Assembly: GCA_029884035.1 (NCBI GenBank)
Contig: JAOUIM010000188.1
Coordinates: 1-7,068 of the forward strand
Direction of reading: 5' to 3'
Length of the DNA stretch: 7,068 bases
DNA from: Aquincola sp.
Lineage (GTDB): Bacteria > Pseudomonadota > Gammaproteobacteria > Burkholderiales > Burkholderiaceae_C
Under the pieces are notes generated by a model, which saw only the letters and a list, made by a program, of their open reading frames with translations, searched no databases and was not told the origin of the DNA. The translations under genes were made by a program, and so were the position numbers. Of the stretch, positions 1 to 6,506 are shown in pieces (position 1 is the stretch's first letter; every line of letters begins with the position of its first letter).

Positions 1-793
1 GGGCTTGACGACGGGCTTCCGGTTCGCAACCGCGTCCGAAATCGAGGATCACTTCGGGTGCAAGCCCGGCTACCTGGGGCCGATCGGCACACGCAAACCG
101 GTAAGAGTGGTTGCGGACCGCACGGTTGCTCACATGGCCGACTTCGTCTGCGGCGCAAACGCACCGGACTTCCACATCACGGGAGTCAACTGGGGGCGCG
201 ACCTGCCCGAGCCCCACGTCATCGCAGACCTGCGCAACGTCGTTGCTGGCGACCCTTCGCCCGACGGCAAGGGGATGCTCGCAATCCAGCGCGGCATTGA
301 GGTCGGCCACGTTTTCTATCTTGGCACCAAGAAGTACAGCGAGCCGATGGCTGCGACTTACCTCGACGAAACCGGCAAGCCGCAGCCGTTCGAGATGGGG
401 TGTTATGGCATCGGGGTGACACGCATCCTCGGTGCGGCGATCGAGCAGAACCACGACGAACGCGGGATCGTCTGGCCCGATGCCATCGCCCCCTTCACCG
501 TGGCCGTGTGCCCGATTGGCTGGGACCGCAGCCCCGAGGTGCAGGCCGCTGCGCAGGCGCTGCACGACGAACTCGCTGCGCAGGGCGTCGATGTCGTGCT
601 CGATGACCGCGGCGAGCGCCCGGGCGCGATGTTCGCCGACTGGGAGCTGATCGGCGTGCCGCAGCGCGTGGTCGTCTCCGACCGCGGACTGAAGGTTGGG
701 ACGGTCGAGGTGCAAGGTCGGCGCGAGGCCACGGCCACGGCGGTGCCAATGACCGGCGCAGCAGCCTTTGTGAAAGGCCGCCTCGCGGCATGA
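1..793 (+). CDS. proS: Prolyl-tRNA synthetase, C-terminal part (5' end outside window)
   Basis: This cytoplasmic class II aminoacyl-tRNA synthetase charges tRNA-Pro with proline. Only the last 263 or so residues are present; the first complete codon is at base 2 and there is no start in the window, so this is an edge cut, not a broken gene. What is visible matches the bacterial (E. coli-type) form of about 570 residues. First comes the end of the inserted YbaK-like editing domain (GPIGTRKPVRVVADRTVAHM, then NVVAGDPSPDGKG). Next is the end of the catalytic core with RGIEVGHVFYLGTKKYSE and class II motif 3 in GCYGIGVTRILGAAIEQN (about 400-450), then VWPDAIAPF. Last is the anticodon-binding domain with LDDRGERPGAMFADWELIG. 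The stop overlaps the next gene's start (ATGA), which implies translational coupling. Assignment is by strong family resemblance. Confidence 0.97.
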   Translation, partial: GLTTGFRFATASEIEDHFGCKPGYLGPIGTRKPVRVVADRTVAHMADFVCGANAPDFHITGVNWGRDLPEPHVIADLRNVVAGDPSPDGKGMLAIQRGIEVGHVFYLGTKKYSEPMAATYLDETGKPQPFEMGCYGIGVTRILGAAIEQNHDERGIVWPDAIAPFTVAVCPIGWDRSPEVQAAAQALHDELAAQGVDVVLDDRGERPGAMFADWELIGVPQRVVVSDRGLKVGTVEVQGRREATATAVPMTGAAAFVKGRLAA

Positions 794-1401
794 CGATCGC
801 GGTGCGGCGTGCGCTAATCGCGCTGCCGCTCGCGGCGCTGTGCGGGACTGCGCGCCCGGGCGCACAGATCGAGGAGCCACTGGCCGATTCGGTGCGCTCG
901 GCGCTGTCAGCCGCTATTGCCGCGGCCGCACCACCGCGGCCCACCTTCGAGCGCATCGAGGACCGGATCGCCTTCCTGCGCTGGAAGGGGACGGCGAGCG
1001 AGCGTCTCGCACGCTACAAGAGCGACCGCCATGCCCGCGCGGAGTTCCTCGACACGCTGTGGTACGAAAGCAAGCGTGCGGGACTGGAAGCAGCGCTCGT
1101 TCTGGGGCTGATCCAAGTCGAGAGTGCGTTCCGCAAGTACGCGATCAGTGCAGTCGGTGCGCGCGGCTACATGCAGATCATGCCGTTCTGGGCCCGCCTG
1201 ATCGGTGATGGCGATGCGGCCCGGTTGTTTCACATGCAGACCAACCTGCGCTTTGGCTGCGTGATCCTGCGGCATTACCTCGACCGAGAGAAGGGCGACC
1301 TCTACCTGGCGCTGGGCCGCTACAACGGCAGCCGAGGCCGCACCGAATACCCCAATGCGGTCTTCGCCGCACGCAAGCGCTGGATGATCGAAGTGGCCTG
1401 A
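790..1401 (+). CDS. Small secreted lytic transglycosylase (SLT domain)
   Basis: A predicted periplasmic enzyme of 203 residues that cleaves the MurNAc-GlcNAc bond of peptidoglycan to form anhydro ends. The N-terminus has a basic start and a hydrophobic stretch (RRALIALPLAALCGTA, residues 6-21) that looks like a signal peptide; the exact cleavage site is unclear. The SLT domain is recognisable from LVLGLIQVESAFRKYAIS, whose E111 is the expected catalytic glutamate followed by S112. It continues with GARGYMQIMPFW (residues 123-134) and ALGRYNGSRG (174-183), the counterpart of the usual AxxAYNAG motif. A residue-40-to-80 stretch rich in Ala, Arg and Glu precedes the domain. The start ATG overlaps the proS stop and has only a weak, distant AAGG upstream, so it probably depends on coupling from proS. 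A small lytic transglycosylase after proS is a recurring Burkholderiales arrangement (from memory). The subfamily is not resolved. Confidence 0.9.
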   Translation: MTIAVRRALIALPLAALCGTARPGAQIEEPLADSVRSALSAAIAAAAPPRPTFERIEDRIAFLRWKGTASERLARYKSDRHARAEFLDTLWYESKRAGLEAALVLGLIQVESAFRKYAISAVGARGYMQIMPFWARLIGDGDAARLFHMQTNLRFGCVILRHYLDREKGDLYLALGRYNGSRGRTEYPNAVFAARKRWMIEVA

Positions 1402-1408
1402 ATCGCTG

Positions 1409-1975
1409 TCAAAGGCCGGGCCAGCTCTGCGGCTGCGCGCCAGCCACACCGGCCAGCAGCAAGACCCTCTCCACCGAATCCGCCACGAGTGCATCGATCG
1501 ATGCAGGCCGGTGGTAAAACGCCGGCAGCGGCGGGAAAACAATGGCCCCCATCTCGGTGGCGGCCGTCATGTTGCGCAGATGGGCCAGGTTGAACGGCGT
1601 CTCGCGCACCATGAGCACGAGGCGGCGGCGTTCCTTGAGCGTGACGTCGGCCGCGCGCGTGAGCAGGTTGTCCGACAGGCCATGGGCGATCGCCCCGAGC
1701 GACTTCATCGAACAAGGCGCAACGACCATTGCACCGGTATCGAAGCTGCCACTGGCAATGCACGCGCCGATGTCGCCTGGCGCGTAGGCTCGAGTCGCCA
1801 GGGCTTCGAGCCGCTTCCGGTCAAGACCGAGTTCGTGATGGACGTTGAGGAGGCAAGCCGGCGTCGCGACAAGGTGCGTTTCCAAGTCCAGCACCCGGGC
1901 TCGCTCGAGAAGCCGCACGCCGTAGACGGCACCGCTGGCTCCGGTGATTCCGACCACCAACCGAGAGGCGGTCAC
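1409..1975 (-). CDS. ubiX: Flavin prenyltransferase UbiX
   Basis: UbiX joins dimethylallyl monophosphate to reduced FMN, giving the prenylated FMN cofactor used by UbiD-type decarboxylases, notably 4-hydroxy-3-polyprenylbenzoate decarboxylase in ubiquinone synthesis. At 188 residues it has normal family length. The Rossmann-like flavin-binding start GITGASGAVYG lies at residues 9-19. MVVAPCSMKSLGAIAHG is at 83-99, ADVTLKERRRLVLMVRETPF at 109-128, and PAFYHRPAS near the C-terminus at 151-159; these are the usual UbiX signatures. The start is GTG. A GAGG (1984-1987) sits 8 nt upstream and overlaps the grxD stop codon, so ubiX is probably translated in step with grxD, 10 bp away. The gene ends 7 bp from the convergent transglycosylase, leaving no room for a dedicated intrinsic terminator. 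No ubiD is in the window. Confidence 0.96.
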   Translation of the reverse strand: MTASRLVVGITGASGAVYGVRLLERARVLDLETHLVATPACLLNVHHELGLDRKRLEALATRAYAPGDIGACIASGSFDTGAMVVAPCSMKSLGAIAHGLSDNLLTRAADVTLKERRRLVLMVRETPFNLAHLRNMTAATEMGAIVFPPLPAFYHRPASIDALVADSVERVLLLAGVAGAQPQSWPGL

Positions 1976-1985
1976 GACGGGTACC

Positions 1986-2303
1986 TCAAGCCCCTTTGCC
2001 GAGTACTTGCTGCAGTTCGCCCGCTTGATACATCTCCATCATGATGTCCGAACCCCCGACGAACTCGCCGTTGACGTACAGCTGGGGAATCGTCGGCCAG
2101 TTGGCGTAGTCCTTGATGCCTTGGCGGATGCCTTCGTCCTCCAGGACGTTGACGGTCTTGAGGTCGTCGACACCGCACGCCTTGAGGATCTGCACCGCTC
2201 GGCCGGAAAAGCCGCACATTGGAAACTGCGCCGTGCCCTTCATGAACAGAACCACGCGGTTGCCGTGGACGAGATCATTGATGCGCTGTTGAACGTCGCT
2301 CAT
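1986..2303 (-). CDS. grxD: Monothiol glutaredoxin, Grx4/GrxD type (CGFS)
   Basis: A cytoplasmic monothiol glutaredoxin of 105 residues. Family members bind a bridging [2Fe-2S] cluster with glutathione and take part in Fe-S cluster transfer and iron homeostasis. The monothiol active site CGFS is at residues 30-33, preceded by VVLFMKGTAQFPM. WPTIPQLYVNGEFVGGSDI (69-87) carries the cis-proline glutathione-binding segment and the GGSDI signature. I place the start at the ATG at 2303 (MSDVQQRIND), which matches the usual family N-terminus. An in-frame TTG 16 codons upstream (2351) would add a tail not typical of the family. There is no strong Shine-Dalgarno site before the ATG. The preceding 87-bp spacer is rich in inverted repeats and contains a TATAAC hexamer, so the gene may have its own promoter. 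ubiX follows after 10 bp. Confidence 0.96.
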   Translation of the reverse strand: MSDVQQRINDLVHGNRVVLFMKGTAQFPMCGFSGRAVQILKACGVDDLKTVNVLEDEGIRQGIKDYANWPTIPQLYVNGEFVGGSDIMMEMYQAGELQQVLGKGA

Positions 2304-2390
2304 GGAAATGGCCGGATTTGTGGAAGCCGTGGTTATACGGCTTTTCGACAAGGTCCGGACCTGAGCTGGGGGATGCCCCCCGGTGCGAGG
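2304..2390 (-). promoter_or_regulatory. Structured spacer upstream of grxD, possible promoter or processing site
   Basis: Three inverted repeats lie side by side between the outer-membrane protein stop and the grxD start. In minus-strand order they are: a GGGGG-CAT-CCCCC hairpin (2380-2368); a perfect 12-bp palindrome AGGTCCGGACCT (2362-2351); and a 7-bp hairpin, AAGCCGT and ACGGCTT with a 6-nt loop (2343-2324). The last loop region contains TATAAC (2337-2332), 5 of 6 matches to a sigma-70 -10 box, about 28 nt before the grxD ATG. No good -35 lies at the proper distance. None of the hairpins has a T-tract on the minus strand, so an intrinsic terminator is not well supported. Whether this is a promoter, an operator or an RNA structure is inference. 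Confidence 0.35.
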
Positions 2391-3005
2391 CTAGAAGGCG
2401 TAGGAGACGCCGACGTGCAATACGGGCGTGAGGCGGAACTCGCGCAGCACGTCATCCAGCGTTTGAGTGCCCGTCACGCGCAGGCCGCCGCCGGGTGTGC
2501 GCGCGGCATAGCCGAAGTCGGCCGAAACGCCCCAGCCTCCCCGCGCGGAGCCACCGCTCCAACCCACACCCACGTAGGGCAGGGTGGCCCACGCCTCGGA
2601 GGCCAGTTCGGCCCCTGGAATCGCCAAGCGAGTCTGTCGCAGCATGGTGACGCTCATGCCCGGCGTACCCGCGAGAGCGGGTGTCCCCAGTGCCATGGAA
2701 CGTTGGCCCACCAGCAGCCCGCTTGTGGCACGAAAGCCACCGCTCACATCGCCACTGCCGAACCGGGTCCGGCTAAAGTAGTAGTCGGCGAGCAGGACGC
2801 CCGCCTGCTGATGCCAGGCCGCTGTCGCACCGTCGGCCGAAAGGCTGGTATTGAGGCCCAGGCGGGCCTGGAATTTGAGGGCCTCGGCCGGAGGGGGCAG
2901 CGCGAGACCCGTACCCTGGGCCCACGCGCCCGCCATCAGCAGCCAAGCTCCCGCGGCGAAGGAGGCGATGCGAACCAGGCGACAGTCAACGGCAACTCGG
3001 TTCAT
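2391..3005 (-). CDS. Putative outer-membrane beta-barrel protein, function unknown
   Basis: A 204-residue protein I cannot assign to a named family. The N-terminus MNRVAVDCRLVRIASFAAGAW continues into a hydrophobic core ending AWA before QGTG, a classic signal peptide with predicted cleavage after residue 29. The mature part of about 175 residues alternates polar and hydrophobic or aromatic residues (VLLADYYFSRTRFGSG, WATLPYVGVGWSGG, GWGVSADFGYAA, PVLHVGVSYAF). It ends in Phe, the usual C-terminal signal for BAM-assembled outer-membrane barrels. Size would suit a small, roughly 8-stranded barrel, which is inference. The chosen ATG has AGGGAG (3017-3012) 6 nt upstream; an in-frame TTG at 3047 would put extra residues before the signal peptide and is less likely. 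It lies between prmC and grxD, genes of cytoplasmic function, and has 158 bp and 87 bp spacers, so it may be a separate transcription unit. Confidence 0.8.
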   Translation of the reverse strand: MNRVAVDCRLVRIASFAAGAWLLMAGAWAQGTGLALPPPAEALKFQARLGLNTSLSADGATAAWHQQAGVLLADYYFSRTRFGSGDVSGGFRATSGLLVGQRSMALGTPALAGTPGMSVTMLRQTRLAIPGAELASEAWATLPYVGVGWSGGSARGGWGVSADFGYAARTPGGGLRVTGTQTLDDVLREFRLTPVLHVGVSYAF

Positions 3006-3163
3006 TGTGGGCTCCCTGGGGCATTTGTGTGACCGCGCAGACCGCAAGCGTCACTACCGCCCTCGAAACCATGCTACGCCCGACGTCGGGATCTGCGGTG
3101 TCTGGCGTGCGAGGAGAAATGCCGAGTTTGCGCCGTGCGGCGGTGTCCTGTTGTGAAACCCCG
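3006..3163 (-). promoter_or_regulatory. Spacer between prmC and the outer-membrane protein gene
   Basis: This 158-bp spacer is the largest in the window and the natural place for a promoter of the outer-membrane protein gene. It holds a perfect 12-bp palindrome CCCGACGTCGGG (3079-3090), whose near edge is about 73 nt upstream of the ATG, with a TAGCAT hexamer just downstream of it on the minus strand. That hexamer matches only 4 of 6 -10 positions and has no convincing -35. Close to prmC there is a short CGCC/GGCG inverted repeat (3131-3142) without a T-tract. The Shine-Dalgarno AGGGAG is at 3017-3012. I see no RNA gene here. A promoter is inferred from spacing, not shown by a strong consensus. 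Confidence 0.3.
3079..3090. repeat. 12-bp perfect palindrome upstream of outer-membrane protein gene
   Basis: CCCGACGTCGGG reads the same on both strands; the flanking bases do not extend the symmetry. Its position in a long spacer upstream of a gene with its own ribosome binding site makes it a candidate binding site for a dimeric regulator. The sequence alone does not show which regulator, and chance occurrence is possible in GC-rich DNA. Confidence 0.4.
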
Positions 3164-4015
3164 TCAGTACGCGTAAGCGCCTCCGCTTACCCGTTCGCGG
3201 CCCGCCAAATCCTGCCGGGTCACCGGCGCCGGAAATCCATGCTGCCGCAGCCAATCTCGAACTGCCGTCGATTGGTCTGCGCCGTGTTCTATCAACAACC
3301 ATGCACCGGACGCGACGTGCGCGCTGGCGCCGGCGACGATTCGCTCGATGTCTGCCATGCCATCACCTCGGTCACGCTCCGGAGTCAGCGCGATCGCCGG
3401 TTCGTGCCGCAAATCTTGCAGATGCCGGTCTCCCGGCGCGACGTACGGGGGGTTCGAGAGCACGAGGTCGAAACACAGGCCGGGCACTGCGCTCCACCAT
3501 GCCCCAACGTGCCAGCAAACATCGAGACCCAAGCGTGCGCCGTTGTGACGGGCAATGTCCAAGGCGGAGGCGCAGCGGTCGGTGGCATGCACCTCGGCAC
3601 GTGGGCAGTTGTGTTTGATGGCCAGCGCGATCGCGCCACTGCCGGTGCCCAGGTCGATCACGCGCGGAGCCTCGCGATGGCCCAACGGGCCGTCGAGCAG
3701 ATCGAGCGCCCATTCGACCAGTGTTTCCGAGTCGGGGCGAGGCACCAGAACGTCCGGCGAGACGGCCAGCGAAAGGCCGAAGAACTCGCGCTGGCCGGTC
3801 AGATAGGCCAGCGGCTCACCGGCCGCCCGACGCGTCGCAAGGGCACCCAAGGTGGCCGAGACATCGGCCTCGAGCGGCACGTCAGTGTTGGCAATGACCC
3901 AGGCGCGCGGCCGTCCGAGTACGTGCGCCGCAAGCAACTGGGCGTCGAGCCGATCGAGACCCATTGCGCGCGCGGACTCGAGCGCGTCGGCCAGCGTTCG
4001 CGCGGTCGCGCTCAC
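3164..4015 (-). CDS. prmC: Peptide chain release factor N5-glutamine methyltransferase PrmC (HemK)
   Basis: PrmC uses S-adenosylmethionine to methylate the side-chain amide of the glutamine in the GGQ motif of release factors 1 and 2, which improves termination. The protein has 283 residues, normal for the family. An N-terminal helical substrate-binding domain (about 1-85) is followed by VPRPDSETLVE (91-101), the SAM-binding loop DLGTGSGAIALAI (121-133), and the catalytic NPPY motif (188-191) in LVLSNPPYVAPGDRHL. The C-terminus has ERVSGGAY, comparable to the usual ERV...GR/AY ending. Translation starts at GTG (4015-4013), overlapping the prfA stop as GTGA, with a weak AGGG just upstream, so it is very likely coupled to prfA, whose product is its substrate. 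The hemA-prfA-prmC order is the classic arrangement also seen in E. coli. Confidence 0.97.
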   Translation of the reverse strand: MSATARTLADALESARAMGLDRLDAQLLAAHVLGRPRAWVIANTDVPLEADVSATLGALATRRAAGEPLAYLTGQREFFGLSLAVSPDVLVPRPDSETLVEWALDLLDGPLGHREAPRVIDLGTGSGAIALAIKHNCPRAEVHATDRCASALDIARHNGARLGLDVCWHVGAWWSAVPGLCFDLVLSNPPYVAPGDRHLQDLRHEPAIALTPERDRGDGMADIERIVAGASAHVASGAWLLIEHGADQSTAVRDWLRQHGFPAPVTRQDLAGRERVSGGAYAY

Positions 4016-5112
4016 TGCAGGCCCTGGCCGCTCTCCAACGCAGCCAACTGCTCGGCCGCGCGGGCCGCCTGCAGCGCGGCAATCACGTCGTCAAGGTCGC
4101 CGTCCATCACTGCACCCAGCTTGTACAAGGTGAAGTTGATGCGGTGGTCGGTGAGCCTGCCCTGCGGGAAGTTGTAGGTGCGGATGCGATCACTGCGGTC
4201 GCCGCTGCCAATCAGGCTCTTGCGCGTCGCGGCCTCCTGGGCCGCACGTTCCGTGCGGTCCTTGTCACGCAGCCGCGCAACCAGCACCGCCATCGCCTTG
4301 GCCTTGTTGCGGTGCTGCGAGCGATCGTCCTGGCACTCCGCGACGATGCCCGTGGGCAGGTGCGTGATTCGGATCGCGCTGTCGGTCTTGTTGACGTGCT
4401 GACCGCCGGCGCCGCTGGCGCGGAATGTGTCGATGCGAAGTTCGGCCGGGTTGATCTGAACTTCCTCGGCCGCGTCGGGCTCGGGCATCACGGCCACCGT
4501 CGCTGCGCTGGTGTGAATGCGCCCCTGGCTCTCCGTGACGGGCACGCGTTGCACGCGGTGGCCACCGGACTCGAATCGCAGCCTTCCGTAAGCGCCATCC
4601 CCCTCGACACGGATCACGACCTCCTTGTAGCCACCGAGCTCCGACGGGTTCTCGCTCATCAGTTCGGTGCGATAGCCCCTACGCTCACACCAACGCAAGT
4701 ACATGCGCGCGAGGTCGCCCGCGAACAGGGCCGACTCATCGCCACCGGTCCCCGCACGGATCTCAATGAAGGCGTTGCGCGGATCGTCCGGATCCTTCGG
4801 CAGCAGCTCGGCCTGCAGTCGCACCAGCAGGGCCTCGAGTTCGGCTCCGGCCTCTGCGGCCTCCTCGCGCGCCATGTCAGAAAGTTCGGCGTCGCTGTCA
4901 TCGGCCAGCATCTCGCGCGCCGCAGCATAGTCGCGCTCACGCCGCTGGTAGCGGTCGAACAGCGCGATCAGGGCACTCGCCTCGGCCTGCTCCCTGGCGA
5001 GCGCGCGGTAGCGTCCGATGTCGGCGCTCGTGGCGGGATCCGCCAGGCTGGCGTCGAGTTCGGACAGGCGCATGCGCAGGCGTTCGAGTTGCTGACGGAG
5101 GGAGTCTTTCAT
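4012..5112 (-). CDS. prfA: Peptide chain release factor 1
   Basis: RF1 recognises UAA and UAG in the ribosomal A site and triggers hydrolysis of peptidyl-tRNA. Its 366 residues match the usual length of about 360. Domain 1 is the helical, charged N-terminus (1-105). AFIEIRAGTGGDESALFAGD (114-133) opens the codon-recognition part. The stop-codon recognition tripeptide is PVT (191-193) in RVPVTESQGRIHTS, a known RF1 variant of the E. coli PAT, not the SPF of RF2. The catalytic GGQ is at 236-238 in SGAGGQHVNKTDSAIRI, and SDRIRTYNFPQGRLTDHR (307-324) follows. The ATG start matches the family N-terminus, but no Shine-Dalgarno sequence precedes it; the 89-bp leader after hemA is GC-rich, then C-rich. 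The stop overlaps the prmC start by 4 bp. Confidence 0.98.
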   Translation of the reverse strand: MKDSLRQQLERLRMRLSELDASLADPATSADIGRYRALAREQAEASALIALFDRYQRRERDYAAAREMLADDSDAELSDMAREEAAEAGAELEALLVRLQAELLPKDPDDPRNAFIEIRAGTGGDESALFAGDLARMYLRWCERRGYRTELMSENPSELGGYKEVVIRVEGDGAYGRLRFESGGHRVQRVPVTESQGRIHTSAATVAVMPEPDAAEEVQINPAELRIDTFRASGAGGQHVNKTDSAIRITHLPTGIVAECQDDRSQHRNKAKAMAVLVARLRDKDRTERAAQEAATRKSLIGSGDRSDRIRTYNFPQGRLTDHRINFTLYKLGAVMDGDLDDVIAALQAARAAEQLAALESGQGLQ

Positions 5113-5201
5113 CGTGTCGGTTGGGCGTGCGGGCTGGCGTGCGGTCGTCCAGGCAAGCGGCGCCGGAGCGCACCGGGCGGCCCCGGGGCACGGCGGCGGC
5201 G
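5113..5201 (-). other. hemA-prfA spacer, GC-rich, no clear signal
   Basis: This 89-bp gap separates the hemA stop from the prfA start. It contains a 10-bp palindrome GCCCCGGGGC (5180-5189) about 15 bp past the hemA stop, other short GC inverted repeats, and a twice-occurring GCGTGCGG. The last 25 bases before the prfA ATG are C-rich on the minus strand and lack any AGGAGG-like stretch. No T-tract marks an intrinsic terminator and no convincing -10 box is seen, so readthrough from hemA into prfA is the simplest reading. Confidence 0.4.
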
Positions 5202-6506
5202 CTACAGCTGGGGGTCGCCGTCGTCGGGCGTACGCGTCGACTGGCGCAGGAACAGGCGCGAGACGGCGTCGGCCACCTTGGCGCGACGGTCAGCGTCGGC
5301 TGCGTGCAGCTCGGCGTAAGCGCCATGAAGCATCTTCTGCGTTAGCCCATGCGCCAGGGCGTCGAGAACTTCGCGTGCGTCCTCGCCGCGCGCGAGTTGC
5401 TTGCGCGCGCGGGCGAGTTCAGCTTCGCGCCAGACCTCGGCCTGCTTGTTCAGCGCCTGGATCAGCGGCACGCTGGCGCGCTGGTCGAGCCAGTGCACGA
5501 AGCTCTGCACCCCGGCATCGATGATCGCTTCGGCCTGCTCGACCGCGGCCTGGCGCTTTTCGCCTGCGGTCTGCACCAGCGCCGACAGGTCGTCGACGGT
5601 GTACAGATAGACGTCGGACAGTTTCCCGACCTCGGGCTCGATGTCGCGAGGGACCGCCAAGTCGACCATGAACATCGGACAACGGCGGCGCGCCTTCAGC
5701 GCACGCTCGACCGCGCCCAGGCCGATGATCGGCAGCGAGCCCGCAGTGCACGACACGACAATATCGAAGTCGTGCAGGCGGTCGGGCAGCTCTGCGAGGC
5801 GCATGGCCTGCGCGCCAAATCGCGCGGCCAGCGCCTCGCCGCGTTCGAGGGTGCGGTTGGCCAGCGCGATCGCCTTCGGCTCCCTTGCCGCGAAATGCGT
5901 CGCCACCAGTTCGATCATCTCGCCCGCGCCGACGAACAGCACGCGCTGCTGGCGCAGGTCCTCGAACAACTGCGAGGCCAACCGCACGGCGGCGGCGGCC
6001 ATGCTGACCGAGTGGGCGCCGATCTCGGTACTGGTACGGACTTCCTTGGCGACTGCGAACGAGCGCTGGAACAATTGGTGCAGCGTGGTGCCCAGCGTGC
6101 CAGCCTGGCTCGCCTCGCGCACCGCCTGCTTCATCTGGCCCAGGATCTGCGGTTCGCCCAGAACCATCGAATCGAGGCCGGACGCCACACGGAACGCGTG
6201 CCGCGCAGCCGCACGGTTCTCAGCGGTGTAGGTGTACGCCACCAGGTCACCCGTGCTGATGCCGCCCTGTGCCGCGAGCCATTCGGTGGCCGGCTGCGCC
6301 AGCTCGGCCACCTGCTCGGCATTGGCAGCCATGTACAGCTCGGTGCGATTGCACGTCGACAGCAACGCAGCCTCTGGCGCGGCGCGCCCCAGTCGCTCGG
6401 TCAGCTCGCGCAGCGGCAGGTGCAACTCGTCCGGCGCGAACGCAAAACGGCCGCGCACGTCCAACGGTGCAGTCGTGTGGTTGAGCCCGAGGGTCAGCAC
6501 GCCCAT
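5202..6506 (-). CDS. hemA: Glutamyl-tRNA reductase
   Basis: HemA reduces glutamyl-tRNA-Glu with NADPH to glutamate-1-semialdehyde, the first committed step of C5-pathway tetrapyrrole (heme) synthesis. The 434 residues fit the family. The canonical start LTLGLNHTTAPLDVRGRFAF directly follows MGV, which fixes the ATG at 6506. The catalytic cysteine is C52 in LLSTCNRTELY. SMVLGEPQILGQMK lies at 113-126, the NADPH-binding VLFVGAGEMIELVATHF at 189-205, ANRT at 216-219, and VDLAVPRDIEP at 281-291. The C-terminal helical dimerisation region includes DALAHGLTQKMLHG (382-395). It heads the hemA-prfA-prmC series. Only 6 bp separate its ATG from a TAGAAT hexamer, and there is no Shine-Dalgarno site, so its mRNA may be leaderless or nearly so. 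Confidence 0.97.
   Translation of the reverse strand: MGVLTLGLNHTTAPLDVRGRFAFAPDELHLPLRELTERLGRAAPEAALLSTCNRTELYMAANAEQVAELAQPATEWLAAQGGISTGDLVAYTYTAENRAAARHAFRVASGLDSMVLGEPQILGQMKQAVREASQAGTLGTTLHQLFQRSFAVAKEVRTSTEIGAHSVSMAAAAVRLASQLFEDLRQQRVLFVGAGEMIELVATHFAAREPKAIALANRTLERGEALAARFGAQAMRLAELPDRLHDFDIVVSCTAGSLPIIGLGAVERALKARRRCPMFMVDLAVPRDIEPEVGKLSDVYLYTVDDLSALVQTAGEKRQAAVEQAEAIIDAGVQSFVHWLDQRASVPLIQALNKQAEVWREAELARARKQLARGEDAREVLDALAHGLTQKMLHGAYAELHAADADRRAKVADAVSRLFLRQSTRTPDDGDPQL

Noticed and set aside
820..860. Lipoprotein signal in the lytic transglycosylase (Cys18)
   Set aside because: The residue before the Cys is Leu (AALC), not Gly/Ala/Ser as a lipobox needs, so an ordinary signal peptide is preferred.
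2304..2351. Longer grxD from a TTG at 2351
   Set aside because: The extra 16 residues are not typical of the family and would be encoded through the hairpin-rich spacer; the ATG at 2303 gives the usual N-terminus.
1944..3032. A 362-codon plus-strand open frame across ubiX, grxD and the outer-membrane protein gene
   Set aside because: It crosses three minus-strand genes with their spacers and shows no recognisable domain; two of those genes have clear family motifs.
2986..3072. 28-codon minus-strand frame overlapping the start of the outer-membrane protein gene (possible leader peptide)
   Set aside because: It has no ribosome binding site and nothing distinctive in composition; such short frames are expected by chance.
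3005..4177. A 390-codon plus-strand open frame opposite prmC
   Set aside because: Antisense to prmC, whose NPPY and DLGTGSG motifs are clear. The composition is that of an antisense frame.
3964..5319. A 451-codon plus-strand open frame opposite prfA
   Set aside because: It is antisense to an unmistakable RF1 gene with GGQ and PVT motifs. The translation is Arg/Ala/Gly-rich with no family features, as expected opposite GC-rich coding DNA.
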